Assembly: GCA_026389845.1 (NCBI GenBank)
Contig: JAPLHB010000105.1
Location: 96,517-160,516, forward strand
Direction: 5' to 3'
Length of the DNA: 64,000 nt
Source of the DNA: Chloroflexota bacterium
GTDB taxonomy: Bacteria > Chloroflexota > Anaerolineae > CG2-30-64-16
The translations under genes were made by a program, and so were the position numbers. Shown here piece by piece: positions 35,127-44,320 of the stretch (the first letter of the stretch is position 1; each line of letters begins with the position of its first letter). Below the pieces are notes generated by a model. It was given only the letters and a program-made list of their open reading frames with translations. It had not been told where the DNA came from and made no database searches.

Positions 35127-37187
35127 TCACGATCTCCTCATAACGAGCGGCAAGAAGCGAGGGCACACGAGCTGTCCGCTGGCAACCGTGAAGTTGTCGA
35201 AGGCGACCAGCACGGGTTGCCTGGCGAACGCCCCATCGTGACCCCAAGCGCTGAGCCAGATCGTCATGTCGTTGCCAGGAACGGCGGCCTCATGGAGGAG
35301 TGTCCAAGCGGCGGCGTCTCGATAGTAACCCCGCAAGATACCGGCCTGTTTCACCAACCGCAGCGTTCCCGATAGATGGGCGGTGTCTATTCCTGGGATG
35401 TTATTCCAGGTGTGATCAGCGAAATCCGCGATGTAGGCTTCGCGTCCCTGCCAATTGAGGACATCGCTCCGTAAGCCGAAGCTCACGCGCTCGACCGCAT
35501 ATCCCGCATACTCAACAGATGGTCGCGGGCCTACAGACAACCCGACCCTCACGCCATTCTGCGCGGGCCAAACCGGCAGGCTGTAATCGACGCGGATATC
35601 GAAGTCACCGTTGAGTCGGCAGCGGCTGACGTAGCCGCCGGCCATCGCTCCGGTGTTGGGGTCTTCAGTTGCGTCGGCCGCAAAGCGCACCTCCAGTTGT
35701 TGATTGGCCTCTTGGAGGTCGGCGCCCTGGCCCATGCGCAAGGCAGCCCACGCCGACGACTGGGTGTCGTCATTGAAATCATCCACATAGACGGGTATGG
35801 GGGTGGGCGTCGGCGTGAGGGTAATGGTCGGCGTTGCGCTTGCCGTGGGCGAAGGGGTCGCGGTCGGCGTTGTCGTCGCGGTAGGTGTCGGCGTGCTGGT
35901 GGGTGGCCCGGCGAAAGCGACAAAGTCGCGCACAGCGTTCTCGACGCCGGCGTAGTGCCGCCAGAAATAGAGCGGCGGCTCGAACGTGACCCCGGTCAGC
36001 ACCGGTTTGACGGTGATCATCTCGTCGCCGGGGATGTAGATGAAGTCGGTTTCGTAGTACCCGTCCGCGTCCGTGACACCGGCTGTGGCGGGCCAGGAAT
36101 AGCCGGCCAGGAAAACCTGGACCGCCACGCCCGCGACGCCCTCCAACGTACTCTCGCGGCGCACGTGACCACGCACGACCAACCCCGGCATGACCGTGTT
36201 GGTCGGCGTGGGCGTTGGGGTGAGAGTCGGCGTCACGGTCGGGGAAGCCGTCGCGGTCGGTGTTGCGCTGGCGGTGGCAGTCGGCGTCGCCGTGGGAGTC
36301 GCGGTGGCGGTCGGCGTGGGGGTGGTGGTCGCGGGCGGCGGCTCGTAGCGGAGGATGAGCTGCGCCGCGGCCGTCGAGCTGAAGTCGTAGGCCACCCAGT
36401 CCACGAACTGCTCTCCCGCCAGCACCGGGCCGATCAACAACGCCAGGTTGTTCCCCGCCCGCCAGCCAGCCTGCCCCACGATCTCCTGGACGATCCCTGC
36501 CACGTCCGGCGACTCCACCGTTCCGCTCACGATGCCGGTGAGCGTCCACCGCGTGCGCTGCACCGTCTGCGGCCGTTGGTTCGGCCAGGGATTAGTCGGG
36601 CCGAAATCGCTCGCCTGCGGACTCAACTGCCCCGCCATCTCCGCCAGCACCGGCGCGCCCGATTGATACCAATAGTTCACCCACAGCGTCGCGGAGACGA
36701 TCTGGCTGCCCTGCGGCACGCGCACGTCGCGGAAGAGCAACCCGTCTACATATTGGACGTAGGGCACCGCGGTGCCCGGCCGGCCGCCCATACGCACGTA
36801 GAGGGCGTCGTAATACAGATCGTTGGTCTTGCCCAGGTTGACGAAGGCATCGTCCATGCAGTGGCCGATCTGTCGTTGCACGACGCCGCTGGCCGGCGGC
36901 GTTCCGTCATACGTCGGCAGCGGCGTCGGCGTCATCCGACAGCTTGACGTCGGTGTGGCAGTTGGCGTCGCGGTTGATGTGGGCGCCGATGTGGCGCTTG
37001 ACGTAGACGTCGGTGGGAGGGATGGCATCGTGAAGGTGGGCATGGGGGTGTCCGGTCGGATCAACGGCGTAACCTCGGCTGCCGAATTTTGCCAGTCTCC
37101 GGCCGCCATCGCGATTGCCACGAATAGCAGGATGCCCAACCAGTGAGAGGACACTGAGACCCGTTTGCAAAGATGTGCAAGTGACAT
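35127..37187 (-). CDS. Secreted multidomain protein with TPT linkers and an LP-RR tail
   Basis: 686 residues. A signal segment (HWLGILLFVAIAMAAGDW) is followed by a TPT-rich stretch, a DNRLRE-like sandwich of about 180 residues (DDAFVNLGKTNDLYYDALYVR ... WVNYWYQSG), a second TPT linker, a carboxypeptidase-regulatory-like fold (LVVRGHVRRESTLEGVAGVAV), a third linker, and a DUF1349/LamG-like domain (SAWAALRMGQGADLQEANQQLEV). It ends CPRFLPLVMRRS, close to the tail of the protein at 8891. No catalytic motif is seen. It is likely an extracellular or wall-linked binding protein. Confidence 0.75.
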   Translation of the reverse strand: MSLAHLCKRVSVSSHWLGILLFVAIAMAAGDWQNSAAEVTPLIRPDTPMPTFTMPSLPPTSTSSATSAPTSTATPTATPTSSCRMTPTPLPTYDGTPPASGVVQRQIGHCMDDAFVNLGKTNDLYYDALYVRMGGRPGTAVPYVQYVDGLLFRDVRVPQGSQIVSATLWVNYWYQSGAPVLAEMAGQLSPQASDFGPTNPWPNQRPQTVQRTRWTLTGIVSGTVESPDVAGIVQEIVGQAGWRAGNNLALLIGPVLAGEQFVDWVAYDFSSTAAAQLILRYEPPPATTTPTPTATATPTATPTATASATPTATASPTVTPTLTPTPTPTNTVMPGLVVRGHVRRESTLEGVAGVAVQVFLAGYSWPATAGVTDADGYYETDFIYIPGDEMITVKPVLTGVTFEPPLYFWRHYAGVENAVRDFVAFAGPPTSTPTPTATTTPTATPSPTASATPTITLTPTPTPIPVYVDDFNDDTQSSAWAALRMGQGADLQEANQQLEVRFAADATEDPNTGAMAGGYVSRCRLNGDFDIRVDYSLPVWPAQNGVRVGLSVGPRPSVEYAGYAVERVSFGLRSDVLNWQGREAYIADFADHTWNNIPGIDTAHLSGTLRLVKQAGILRGYYRDAAAWTLLHEAAVPGNDMTIWLSAWGHDGAFARQPVLVAFDNFTVASGQLVCPRFLPLVMRRS

Positions 37188-37301
37188 TGGGAAAACTCCT
37201 CACTTCGAACCCGATGAGTCAGGCGGAACAGCAGATGAGCAAGTGACTTATACACCGGATTCGCCGGAAAAGCAAGGAGGCAACCAACACCGTCCCACAA
37301 C

Positions 37302-37357
37302 TTGCCCGATACTACCCGCTGTGTTATACTCGGCGCTCGGGCCAGCCATGCTGGCCC
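37302..37357 (+). promoter_or_regulatory. rpsB operon promoter with a 5'-terminal hairpin
   Basis: TTGCCC (37302-37307), a 17-base spacer and TATACT (37325-37330) preceded by TGT, an extended -10. Starting nine bases after the -10 is the perfect stem GGGCCAGC-CAT-GCTGGCCC (37339-37357), so the transcript would begin at or just before a stable hairpin. The remaining leader to the rpsB start is about 180 bases and includes a tandem repeat. A protective or S2-feedback role is possible but not shown. Confidence 0.65.
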
Positions 37358-37402
37358 ACATCCTACACGCCTGCATTTGGACTGGCCGTGCCTTCGATGA
37401 GC

Positions 37403-37497
37403 GTCACCCTGAGCGCAGCGCAGCAGAGTGAGTCATCCTGAGCGGAGCGCAGCAGAGTGAGTCATCCTGAGCGGAGCGCAGCGAAGTCGAAGGATCC
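37403..37497. repeat. 29-bp tandem repeat of the CCTGAGCG family in the rpsB leader
   Basis: Two full 29-bp units (37403-37431 and 37432-37460) and a third that ends differently share GTCATCCTGAGCGGAGCGCA. The third ends GCGAAGTCGAAGGATCC. The words are the same as those at the ends of the MITE-like elements at 1250, 15584 and 41323, so this is a partial relative expanded in tandem. Confidence 0.8.
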
Positions 37498-37541
37498 CAG
37501 GGATCATGCAGGCGGAAGTCCAAACGGAAGGGAGAAGTACC

Positions 37542-38417
37542 GTGTCTGTCGTTTCGATGAAGGCATTGCTCGAAGCCGGCGTCCATTTTGGGCACCGGAC
37601 GCGCCGCTGGCACCCGAAGATGCGCACGTTCATCTTCACGGAGCGCAACGGCATCCACATCATTGATCTGCAGCAAACGATGAAGCAGATCAATACCGCC
37701 TACACCACCCTGCGCGACATCGTGCGCGGGGGCGGCCTGGTGCTCTTTGTCGGCACCAAGAAGCAGGCGCAAGAGACGATCAAGACGGAAGCCGATCGCT
37801 GCGAGATGCCCTACGTCACCGAGCGGTGGCTGGGCGGCACGCTGACCAACTTCCGCACCATCCGCCAGCGCGTCGAGTTCATGGCCGACCTGGAACGCCG
37901 CGACACGCGCGGCGAGCTGGAGCGCCTGCCCAAGAAGGAAGCCCTGCTGCTGCGCACCGAGCTGGTCCGCTTGCAGAGGCGTATCGGCGGTCTGCGCACC
38001 ATGACCCACCTGCCCGACGCGATCTTCATCGTGGACGTGCAGCGCGAGTCGTTGGGCGTCACCGAGGCCAACAAGCTGCACATCCCCATCATCGCCATGG
38101 TGGATACCAATTGCGACCCCGACCCGATTGACTACCCCATTCCGTCCAACGATGACGCCATCCGCGCCATCAAGCTGATGGCCGGCAAGATGGCCGATGC
38201 CGTGGTCGAGGGCTTGCAGATGCGTGCCGTGGACGAGGCCGATCGCGCCGCCGCCCGCCCGGAAGCCTACCAGGTGCCGGAAGAGGAAGTGGAGATGATC
38301 GAGAAGAAGGGTGAGCCGGCCGCCAAGTACGAATTCGGCGGCGGCGAAGACGAGTTCCTGGGGCCTTCGATCCTGGCGAAGCTGGCGCAGGGGTTAGATG
38401 AGGAAAACGTCGCGTAG
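37542..38417 (+). CDS. rpsB: 30S ribosomal protein S2
   Basis: 291 residues from GTG 37542, chosen for the AAGGGAGAAG ribosome site and because S2 proteins begin at [16 protein letters not shown]; an ATG 36 bases upstream is unlikely. Conserved blocks include [39 protein letters not shown] and PDAIFIVD. The C-terminus is extended by about 40 acidic residues. S2 sits on the 30S body and is needed for S1 binding. It leads the canonical rpsB-tsf-pyrH-frr-uppS-cdsA order. Confidence 0.95.
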   Translation: MSVVSMKALLEAGVHFGHRTRRWHPKMRTFIFTERNGIHIIDLQQTMKQINTAYTTLRDIVRGGGLVLFVGTKKQAQETIKTEADRCEMPYVTERWLGGTLTNFRTIRQRVEFMADLERRDTRGELERLPKKEALLLRTELVRLQRRIGGLRTMTHLPDAIFIVDVQRESLGVTEANKLHIPIIAMVDTNCDPDPIDYPIPSNDDAIRAIKLMAGKMADAVVEGLQMRAVDEADRAAARPEAYQVPEEEVEMIEKKGEPAAKYEFGGGEDEFLGPSILAKLAQGLDEENVA

Positions 38418-38430
38418 GCGTAAAATGGAT

Positions 38431-38480
38431 ACGTGTCACGTGAACGTCACGCAGCACGCAGCACGCATCACGCAACACGT
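38431..38480. repeat. Heptamer repeat tract (CACGCAG/CACGCAT)
   Basis: Between rpsB and tsf: CACGCAG, CACGCAG, CACGCAT and CACGCAA in tandem, with CGTGTCACGTGAACG in front, which can pair with parts of the repeats. The tract ends 12 bases before the tsf start, leaving room for the ribosome site (GAGGAG) only. Confidence 0.8.
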
Positions 38481-38494
38481 TCGAGGAGTTTTTT

Positions 38495-39082
38495 GTGGAA
38501 ATCACAGCAGCAATGGTGAAGGATCTGCGGCAGCTCACCGGGGCGGGGGTCTTGGACTGCCGCAAGGCGCTGGAGACCGCCGGCGGCGACCCGACCAAGG
38601 CGGCCATTCTTTTGGGCGAGAAGGGGTTGGCCGTGGCGGCCAAGAAGGCCACCCGCACGGCCAACGAAGGCATGATCGGCAGCTACATTCACATGGGCAG
38701 CAAGGTAGCCGCGCTGGTCGAGGTCAACTGCGAATCTGATTTTGTGGCCCGCACCGAGCAATTCCAGACGTTGGCCAAAGACCTGGCCATGCAGGTCGTC
38801 GCCGCCCGGCCCAACTGGGTCCGCATCGAAGACGTGCCGGCCGACGTGGTCGCCAAGGAACGGGCGGACGCCCTGGTCCAGGCTGGCGACAAGCCGGCCG
38901 CCGTGGCCGAACGGATCGTCGAGGGCAAGCTCGCCAAATTCTACGAAGAGAACTGCTTGCTGGAGCAGGCCTATATCCGGGACGACAGCGTCAAGATCAA
39001 GGAACTGATCACGGCGGCCGTCGCCAAGCTGGGCGAGAACATCGTCGTCCGGCGCTTTGCCCGGCTGGAAATCGGCGGTTAA
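38495..39082 (+). CDS. tsf: Elongation factor Ts, short form
   Basis: 195 residues from GTG 38495 with CGAGGAG upstream. It has the UBA-like N-terminus ([28 protein letters not shown]) and the TDF-type nucleotide-exchange motif [13 protein letters not shown]. The C-terminal dimerisation domain is the short version seen in Thermus and Chloroflexota, not the 280-residue E. coli form. It releases GDP from EF-Tu. Six bases separate it from pyrH. Confidence 0.93.
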   Translation: MEITAAMVKDLRQLTGAGVLDCRKALETAGGDPTKAAILLGEKGLAVAAKKATRTANEGMIGSYIHMGSKVAALVEVNCESDFVARTEQFQTLAKDLAMQVVAARPNWVRIEDVPADVVAKERADALVQAGDKPAAVAERIVEGKLAKFYEENCLLEQAYIRDDSVKIKELITAAVAKLGENIVVRRFARLEIGG

Positions 39083-39088
39083 GATCGC

Positions 39089-39805
39089 ATGAGCGCCTTA
39101 CGCTACCGGCGGATCTTGCTTAAACTGGGGGGCGAAGCCCTGGCCCGTGAAGGGGGCTTCGGCATTGACCCCGACGAGGCCGACATTGTGGCCGGCAAGA
39201 TCCGTCGGCTGCGTGACCTGGGCGCGGAGGTCGCGGTCGTCATTGGCGCCGGCAACCTCTGGCGCGGCAAGGATGGCCTGGATCACGGCATGGATCGGGC
39301 TACTGCCGACCATATGGGGATGTTGGCGACGGTGATGAATGCGCTGGCCCTGGCTGATGCGCTGCTGCGCTCCGGGTTGGAGCCGCGCGTGATGACGGCC
39401 ATCGAGATGCGCGCCGTCGCCGAGCCGTATATCCGCGGCCGGGCCATCCGCCACCTGGAGAAGGGGCGGACGATCCTGATGGCGGCTGGCACGGGCAACC
39501 CGTACTTTACCACCGACACCGCGGCCGCGCTGCGGGCCATGGAGATTGACGCCGAGGTGCTCATCAAGGCCACCAAAGTGGACGGCGTCTTCGATAAGGA
39601 TCCGAAGGTCTACCCCGACGCCGTACGGTTCGAGCGTATTTCGTTTACCGAGGCCCTCAACCTGCGGCTGGGAGTGATGGACAGCACCGCCCTGGCGCTG
39701 TGCCGGGAGAACGACCTGCCGATCATCGTGCTCGACCTATGGCAGCCCAACAGCGTGGAGCGTGCCATCCTCGGACAGCCCATCGGCACCCTCATCAGCT
39801 CATAA
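39089..39805 (+). CDS. pyrH: UMP kinase
   Basis: 238 residues. [20 protein letters not shown] and [13 protein letters not shown] are the amino acid kinase motifs, followed by [34 protein letters not shown] and the ATP-site [11 protein letters not shown]. It phosphorylates UMP to UDP, normally as a hexamer controlled by UTP and GTP. It starts six bases after tsf and is probably co-transcribed. The lack of a strong ribosome site suggests coupling. Confidence 0.95.
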   Translation: MSALRYRRILLKLGGEALAREGGFGIDPDEADIVAGKIRRLRDLGAEVAVVIGAGNLWRGKDGLDHGMDRATADHMGMLATVMNALALADALLRSGLEPRVMTAIEMRAVAEPYIRGRAIRHLEKGRTILMAAGTGNPYFTTDTAAALRAMEIDAEVLIKATKVDGVFDKDPKVYPDAVRFERISFTEALNLRLGVMDSTALALCRENDLPIIVLDLWQPNSVERAILGQPIGTLISS

Positions 39806-39810
39806 CCATT

Positions 39811-39878
39811 TCGGATTTTGGATTGCGGAGTCGCTTCCGATCTTCCATTCCGCAATCCCCAATCCGCAATCCGCAATG
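39811..39878. repeat. Heptamer repeat hairpin (GGATTGC/CCGCAAT)
   Basis: The left arm (39811-39830) includes GGATTTT-GGATTGCGG; the right arm (39847-39878) reads CCGCAAT-CCCCAAT-CCGCAAT-CCGCAAT, period 7. The right arm runs into the ATGGAGGTC that provides the frr ribosome site. CCCCAAT-like words are also known from cyanobacterial STRR repeats. Confidence 0.85.
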
Positions 39879-39887
39879 GAGGTCGTC

Positions 39888-40445
39888 ATGATCAAAGAAG
39901 TCATGCAGGACGCCCGTGAGCACATGGAGAAGACCATCGAGGCGCTTCACGTGGACCTGCGCGCGGTCCGTACCGGCCGGGCCTCGCCCGCGTTGGTGGA
40001 ACGCATCCAGGTGGAATACTACGGCGTCCCGACCGCGTTGAACCAATTAGCCGGCGTCACCGTCCCCGAACCGCGGCTCCTCGTCATCCGACCGTGGGAT
40101 CGCAGCACCATCGGCATCATCGAAAAGGCCATCCTGAAGTCGGACCTGGGCATGACCCCCACCAACGACGGCCAGGTGATCCGGCTGACCGTGCCGCAAC
40201 TGACCGATGAGCGTCGCCATAGCCTGACCAGGCTGGTCGCCAAACGGGTGGAAGAAGGCCGCGTCTCGGCCCGTAACATGCGTCGTGACGCGGTCGAGAT
40301 GCTGCGCGATTTGGAAAAAGAGAAGATCATTGACGAAGACCAGATGTACGACGGCCGCGAACAGGTGCAAAAGCTGACTGACGACTTTATCAAGCAGATT
40401 GACGAGATCGGGAAGGCAAAGGAAGCGGAGATCTTGGAGGGATAA
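39888..40445 (+). CDS. frr: Ribosome recycling factor
   Basis: 185 residues from ATG 39888, the standard RRF length, with GGAGG six bases upstream; the ATG at 39876 overlaps that site and is rejected. Blocks: [57 protein letters not shown] and [18 protein letters not shown]. It splits post-termination ribosomes with EF-G. It is part of the rpsB-cdsA cluster. Confidence 0.95.
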   Translation: MIKEVMQDAREHMEKTIEALHVDLRAVRTGRASPALVERIQVEYYGVPTALNQLAGVTVPEPRLLVIRPWDRSTIGIIEKAILKSDLGMTPTNDGQVIRLTVPQLTDERRHSLTRLVAKRVEEGRVSARNMRRDAVEMLRDLEKEKIIDEDQMYDGREQVQKLTDDFIKQIDEIGKAKEAEILEG

Positions 40446-40529
40446 CGTGAGACGTGGTGCGTGATGCGTGAAACGGATGCTCGGCGTACCACGCATCGGT
40501 CCTCACGCAGCACGCTTTACGCAGCACGT
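40445..40529. repeat. Heptamer repeat hairpin (GTGATGC / CACGCAGCACGC)
   Basis: Left arm 40445-40475 (GTGGTGC, GTGATGC, GTGAAAC) and right arm 40486-40529 (CACGCAT, CACGCAG, CACGCTT, ACGCAGCACG). The two are complementary in several segments. It lies between frr and uppS and overlaps the frr stop codon. Confidence 0.8.
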
Positions 40530-40555
40530 TTTTCTCGTCAGCGGAAATCACTCCT

Positions 40556-41293
40556 ATGTCAGACAAGCAGCCATTGCTCGCTCGCTATCCCACCATCACC
40601 CGCGTCCCGTACCACGTCGGCATCATCATGGACGGGAACGGGCGGTGGGCGCGGGCGCGCGGGTTGCCGCGGCAGTTGGGCCACAAGGCCGGCACCGAGA
40701 ATATCCGGCCCGTGCTGCGCGCCGCCACCGAGTTCGGCATCAAGGTGCTGACGATCTACGCCTTCTCCACCGAAAACTGGAGCCGGCCGGCCGACGAGGT
40801 TTCGGGACTGATGAACCTGGTGGGTGAAGTCATCAAGCGAGAGACCAACGACCTGCACGCTAACGGCGTCTGCGTCCGCCACAGCGGCCGCCTGGAGGGG
40901 ATCGCCCCCAACCTCGCCCAGCAGATCCAGAACGCGGTCAGCCTGACGAGCAACAACCAGCGGATCACCCTGAACGTCGCGTTCAACTACGGCGGCCGCG
41001 CCGAAATCGTGGATGCGGTGCGGCACATCATGGCCGACGGCCACCCGGCCGCGGCCGTCACCGAAGAGCTGATTTCGCAATATCTCTACACCGGCGGCCT
41101 GCCCGATCCTGATCTCATCATCCGGACGGGCGGCGAGTGGCGTCTATCGAATTTTCTGATCTGGCAAGCCGCCTACGCCGAGTATTACGCCACACTGACC
41201 TACTGGCCCGATTTCGACGAAACCGAATTGGCGAAGGCGCTGGAGGAATACAGCCAGCGCGAGCGGCGGTTCGGCAAGGCGCCTCAGAGTTGA
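40556..41293 (+). CDS. uppS: Undecaprenyl diphosphate synthase
   Basis: 245 residues with the catalytic [20 protein letters not shown], the hydrophobic-tunnel block [28 protein letters not shown] and the C-terminal [22 protein letters not shown]. This cis-prenyltransferase makes the C55 lipid carrier used by the WecA/TagO-like transferase at 29392 and by peptidoglycan synthesis. It is followed by a MITE-like element and cdsA. Confidence 0.95.
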   Translation: MSDKQPLLARYPTITRVPYHVGIIMDGNGRWARARGLPRQLGHKAGTENIRPVLRAATEFGIKVLTIYAFSTENWSRPADEVSGLMNLVGEVIKRETNDLHANGVCVRHSGRLEGIAPNLAQQIQNAVSLTSNNQRITLNVAFNYGGRAEIVDAVRHIMADGHPAAAVTEELISQYLYTGGLPDPDLIIRTGGEWRLSNFLIWQAAYAEYYATLTYWPDFDETELAKALEEYSQRERRFGKAPQS

Positions 41294-41322
41294 TCCTTTG
41301 GGCATATCACAAAGACTCGTTT

Positions 41323-41505
41323 TGTCACCCTGAGTGGGTCGGTCCCGTATCCCGTGTTACGGCGTGAAACCAGCGAAGGGTCTGGTTATGGGACAGGAGA
41401 ACTTGTCCTGAACGCGGTGAAGAGCCTGCCCTGAGTGCAACGAAGGGATTCTTCGCTTTCTCACGCCGTCGCGGGAGGTTCGGGGCAGACCCGCTCAGAA
41501 TGACA
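41323..41505. repeat. MITE-like inverted-repeat element, copy 3
   Basis: Ends TGTCACCCTGAG (41323-41334) and CTCAGAATGACA (41494-41505) are inverted repeats with two mismatches. Inside, GGTCGGTCCCGT, CCAGCGAAGGGTCT and CGGGGCAGACCCGCTCAG match the copy at 15584 in order, though lengths differ (183 against about 219 bases). It splits the otherwise tight uppS-cdsA pair and carries no protein gene. Confidence 0.75.
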
Positions 41506-41541
41506 AGTGGCCGATAGTGTAACCATAAGCGGAGAACCCCC

Positions 41542-42348
41542 GTGCTTCGCGATCGTGTCATCAGCGCGCTTGTCCTCACCCCTGTCGTCCTGGCCCTCGT
41601 TTACGTGGGGGGAATCCCGTGGCTGCTCACCGTCCTGGTCATCGGCGTGCTTGGCTGGTGGGAGATGGCGCAACTGCTGGGGCGCGATCACTTCGGTGTG
41701 CACCGTACCCTCGGCCTGTTCTTCATCGTCGGCGCGGTGTTGGAGGCGTACGCCCGCGCCAGCCACCTTGTTCAGATCGACTTGCTGCGTCCTCTGCTCG
41801 CGGGGCTGATCATGCTATCGCTCACCTGGACGCTTTTCAACCGGGTCGAGCGTCCCACCGCCGACTGGAGCATGACCGTCGCCAGCGCGCTCTACCTGGG
41901 CTTCATGATCGGCCACTTCGTCACGCTACGCCTGCGACCGGATGGCCTCAAGTGGGTCATTCTGGCGCTCGTCCTCACCTGGACCACCGACACGATGGCC
42001 TATTTCATCGGCAGTGCGGTGGGCAAACGCCCGTGGTGGCCGCGCATCAGCCCGAAGAAGACGTGGGAAGGGCTGGCCGGCGGCACGGTGAGCACGCTGG
42101 TCGCCGCGCCGCTGCTGTGCAGTTGGCTGTTCGGGCTGAATCTCTGGCTCGGCCTGCTGCTCGGCCTGCTGGTCGCCATCGCGGATCCCTTTGGCGACCT
42201 GGCCGTGTCGCTCTTCAAGCGCCTGGCCCAGGCCAAAGACAGCAGCCAGCTCATCCCCGGCCACGGCGGCATCCTCGACCGGCTGGACAGCCTGTTGTTC
42301 GTCGTGCCGGTGGTGACGTATTTCGCGTTGATCGTTGTGGGACAATGA
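41542..42348 (+). CDS. cdsA: Phosphatidate cytidylyltransferase
   Basis: 268 residues with about seven membrane helices. The family signature is complete near the C-terminus: AIADPFGDLAVSLFKRLAQAKDSSQLIPGHGGILDRLDS, preceded by TWTTDTMAYFIGSAVGKR and SPKKTWEGLAGG. It makes CDP-diacylglycerol from phosphatidate and CTP for phospholipid synthesis. Start ATG 41542 follows weakly from AAGCGGAG. It closes the conserved translation/lipid cluster; dxr, which often follows, is not here. Confidence 0.93.
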   Translation: MLRDRVISALVLTPVVLALVYVGGIPWLLTVLVIGVLGWWEMAQLLGRDHFGVHRTLGLFFIVGAVLEAYARASHLVQIDLLRPLLAGLIMLSLTWTLFNRVERPTADWSMTVASALYLGFMIGHFVTLRLRPDGLKWVILALVLTWTTDTMAYFIGSAVGKRPWWPRISPKKTWEGLAGGTVSTLVAAPLLCSWLFGLNLWLGLLLGLLVAIADPFGDLAVSLFKRLAQAKDSSQLIPGHGGILDRLDSLLFVVPVVTYFALIVVGQ

Positions 42349-42426
42349 GACGTGAAACGTGATATGTGCCGTGTGGCGCTTCACAGAAGACTTTCACGCT
42401 TCACGCATCACGTACCACGCCACACG
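42349..42426. repeat. Heptamer repeat hairpin (GTGAAAC / CACGCTTCACGC)
   Basis: Left arm 42349-42378 (GACGTGAAACGTGATATGTG) and right arm 42394-42426 (CACGCTT, CACGCAT, CACGTAC, CACGCCA). Partly complementary, period 7. Between cdsA and the MFS gene, ending at the GGAGG ribosome site. Confidence 0.8.
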
Positions 42427-42441
42427 TTAGGAGGCAATTCC

Positions 42442-43980
42442 ATGTCCGCTTCATCCTCCCGTCGCGCCGTCAACGCCTGGGTCATGTACGACTGGGCCAA
42501 TTCGGCATTCGCCACAACGATCATGGCTGCGGTGCTGCCGACCTTCTACAGCGCGGTCGCAGCAAAGGGCAGCCTGACGCCGGTGCAAGCCAGCAGCACC
42601 TGGGGCCTCACGCAAACCCTGGGCATGTTGTTGGTCGCGCTCACCGCCCCCGTCCTGGGCGCCATCGCCGACTACAGCGGCTCCAAGAAGCGGTTCCTGG
42701 CCGCGTTTGCCATTCCCGGCATCCTGGCGACCTCGCTGATGGTGCTGCTGACCACCGGCAGTTGGGTGCTGGCGTCGCTGCTCTACATCGTCGGCGAGAT
42801 CGGCTTCTCCGGCTCGCTCATCTTCTACGATTCGCTCCTGCCGCACGTCGCCAAGGAGGACGAGATCAATGCAGTGTCGGCGCGCGGTTATGCGATGGGC
42901 TACCTGGGCGGTGGCATCCTGCTGGCGATCAACATCCTCTGGATTCAGATGCCTGACCTCTTCGGCATCACCGCGCTCGGCGCACGCTTCGGCGTTTCCG
43001 GCGCCGAAATGGCCTCGCGGCTGAGCTTCCTGAGCGTCGGCGTCTGGTGGGCGGTCTTCTCCATCCCGCTCTTCCGCACCGTCAAGGAGCCGCCGCGCTC
43101 GCGCCTGGCATCCGAGCGGACCGCGAATTCGATTGCCGGCGGCTTCGGCCGATTGCTCCACACCTTCAAAGAGCTGCGCCTCTACCGCCAACTGCTGATT
43201 TTCATCGTCGCGTTCTGGATCTACAACGACGGCATCGGCACTATCATCAAGATGGCGACGATCTACGGCGCGGAGATCGGCATCGGGCAGATAGACCTGA
43301 TCGGCGCGCTGCTGCTGACGCAATTCATCGGCATCCCCTTCTCGCTGCTCTTTGGCCGGATGCCGCAGCGCAATGACCCCCGCCAGGCATTTTTTGTGAG
43401 CATGGTCATCTTCAGCGCCATTTCCCTGCCGCTGGTTGGCATTCTCGCGCCGCGGCTGGGGATCAAGAGCGGGCCGATGGCGGTCGGCGTCGCACTCGGC
43501 CTCCTGGCGCTCGGTTTGGCGTTCTCGTGGCTGGTTGGCCGGCGCATCTTTGCGCCGCTGGCAAACCGCATGAACGCCAAGAACGCCATCCTGCTGGCGC
43601 TGGTGGTCTACGCGGCCGTGTCGGTCTGGGGCTATTTCATGGCGACCGCAGTCGAGTTTTGGCTGCTGGCGATGATGGTTGGGCTGGTGCAGGGTGGCAG
43701 CCAGGCGCTCAGCCGATCGCTCTTCGGCAACATGGTGCCCAAGGCTCAAACCGCCGAGTTCTTCGGCTTCTACGACATGAGCAGCAAATTCGCCGGCCTG
43801 TTGGGGCCGCTGGTCTTCGCCGTGGTCGGTCAACTCGCCGGTTCCAGCCGCCTGAGTATCGTTTCTTTGATCGTCTTCTTCATCGTCGGCGGCGCGGTTT
43901 TGAGCCGGGTGAACGAGGAGGAAGGGGTGCGGGTGGCGCGCGCGGCCGATGCGAGAGCCAGTGTGATGCGTGAAACGTGA
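42442..43980 (+). CDS. MFS transporter, UMF1/Atg22-like
   Basis: 512 residues from ATG 42442 with TAGGAGGC upstream. About eleven to twelve membrane helices. The opening [26 protein letters not shown] is diagnostic of the Atg22/UMF1 group, and [14 protein letters not shown] is the MFS loop 2-3 motif. Other parts include [13 protein letters not shown] and [21 protein letters not shown]. Fungal Atg22 exports amino acids from vacuoles; bacterial substrates are unknown. The last residues (ASVMRET) and the stop come from the start of the 37-copy heptamer tract. Confidence 0.88.
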   Translation: MSASSSRRAVNAWVMYDWANSAFATTIMAAVLPTFYSAVAAKGSLTPVQASSTWGLTQTLGMLLVALTAPVLGAIADYSGSKKRFLAAFAIPGILATSLMVLLTTGSWVLASLLYIVGEIGFSGSLIFYDSLLPHVAKEDEINAVSARGYAMGYLGGGILLAINILWIQMPDLFGITALGARFGVSGAEMASRLSFLSVGVWWAVFSIPLFRTVKEPPRSRLASERTANSIAGGFGRLLHTFKELRLYRQLLIFIVAFWIYNDGIGTIIKMATIYGAEIGIGQIDLIGALLLTQFIGIPFSLLFGRMPQRNDPRQAFFVSMVIFSAISLPLVGILAPRLGIKSGPMAVGVALGLLALGLAFSWLVGRRIFAPLANRMNAKNAILLALVVYAAVSVWGYFMATAVEFWLLAMMVGLVQGGSQALSRSLFGNMVPKAQTAEFFGFYDMSSKFAGLLGPLVFAVVGQLAGSSRLSIVSLIVFFIVGGAVLSRVNEEEGVRVARAADARASVMRET

Positions 43981-44235
43981 TGCGTGGTGCGTGATGCGTG
44001 ATGCGTGGTGCGTGGTGCGTGGTGCGTGGTGCGTGGTGCGTGATGCGTGGTGCGTGATGCGTGATGCGTGGTGCGTGATGCGTGATGCGTGGTGCGTGAT
44101 GCGTGGTGCGTGGTGCGTGATGCGTGGTGCGTGATGCGTGATGCGTGGTGCGTGGTGCGTGATGCGTGGTGCGTGATGCGTGATGCGTGGTGCGTGGTGC
44201 GTGATGCGTGATGCGTGGTGCGTGATGCGTGGTGC
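43977..44235. repeat. 37 consecutive heptamers GTG[A/G]TGC
   Basis: 259 bases, exactly 37 units with no indel. Position 4 is the only variable base: 18 units are GTGATGC and 19 are GTGGTGC, in an irregular order with motifs such as A-G-A-A-G recurring, which suggests expansion by larger blocks. It begins within the MFS stop codon region. The minus strand is open in all frames through most of it, giving long spurious ORFs. Confidence 0.95.
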
Positions 44236-44255
44236 GTGAAGGCAGTGCATTGCAG

Positions 44256-44309
44256 ACACGCAACACGCAACACGTAATCCGCAATCCGCAATCTGCAATC
44301 TGCAATCCC
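44256..44309. repeat. Two short heptamer tracts with other words before glpX
   Basis: ACACGCA-ACACGCA-ACACGTA (44256-44276) changes without a gap into ATCCGCA-ATCCGCA-ATCTGCA-ATCTGCA-ATCCC (44277-44309). The first can pair with the GTG[A/G]TGC array. The second pairs with nothing nearby and leads into the AGGAG ribosome site of glpX. Confidence 0.8.
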
Positions 44310-44320
44310 AGGAGTCTCCC

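Noticed and set aside
43977..44235. CRISPR array
   Set aside because: Units are 7 bases with no spacers, and there are no cas genes in the window.
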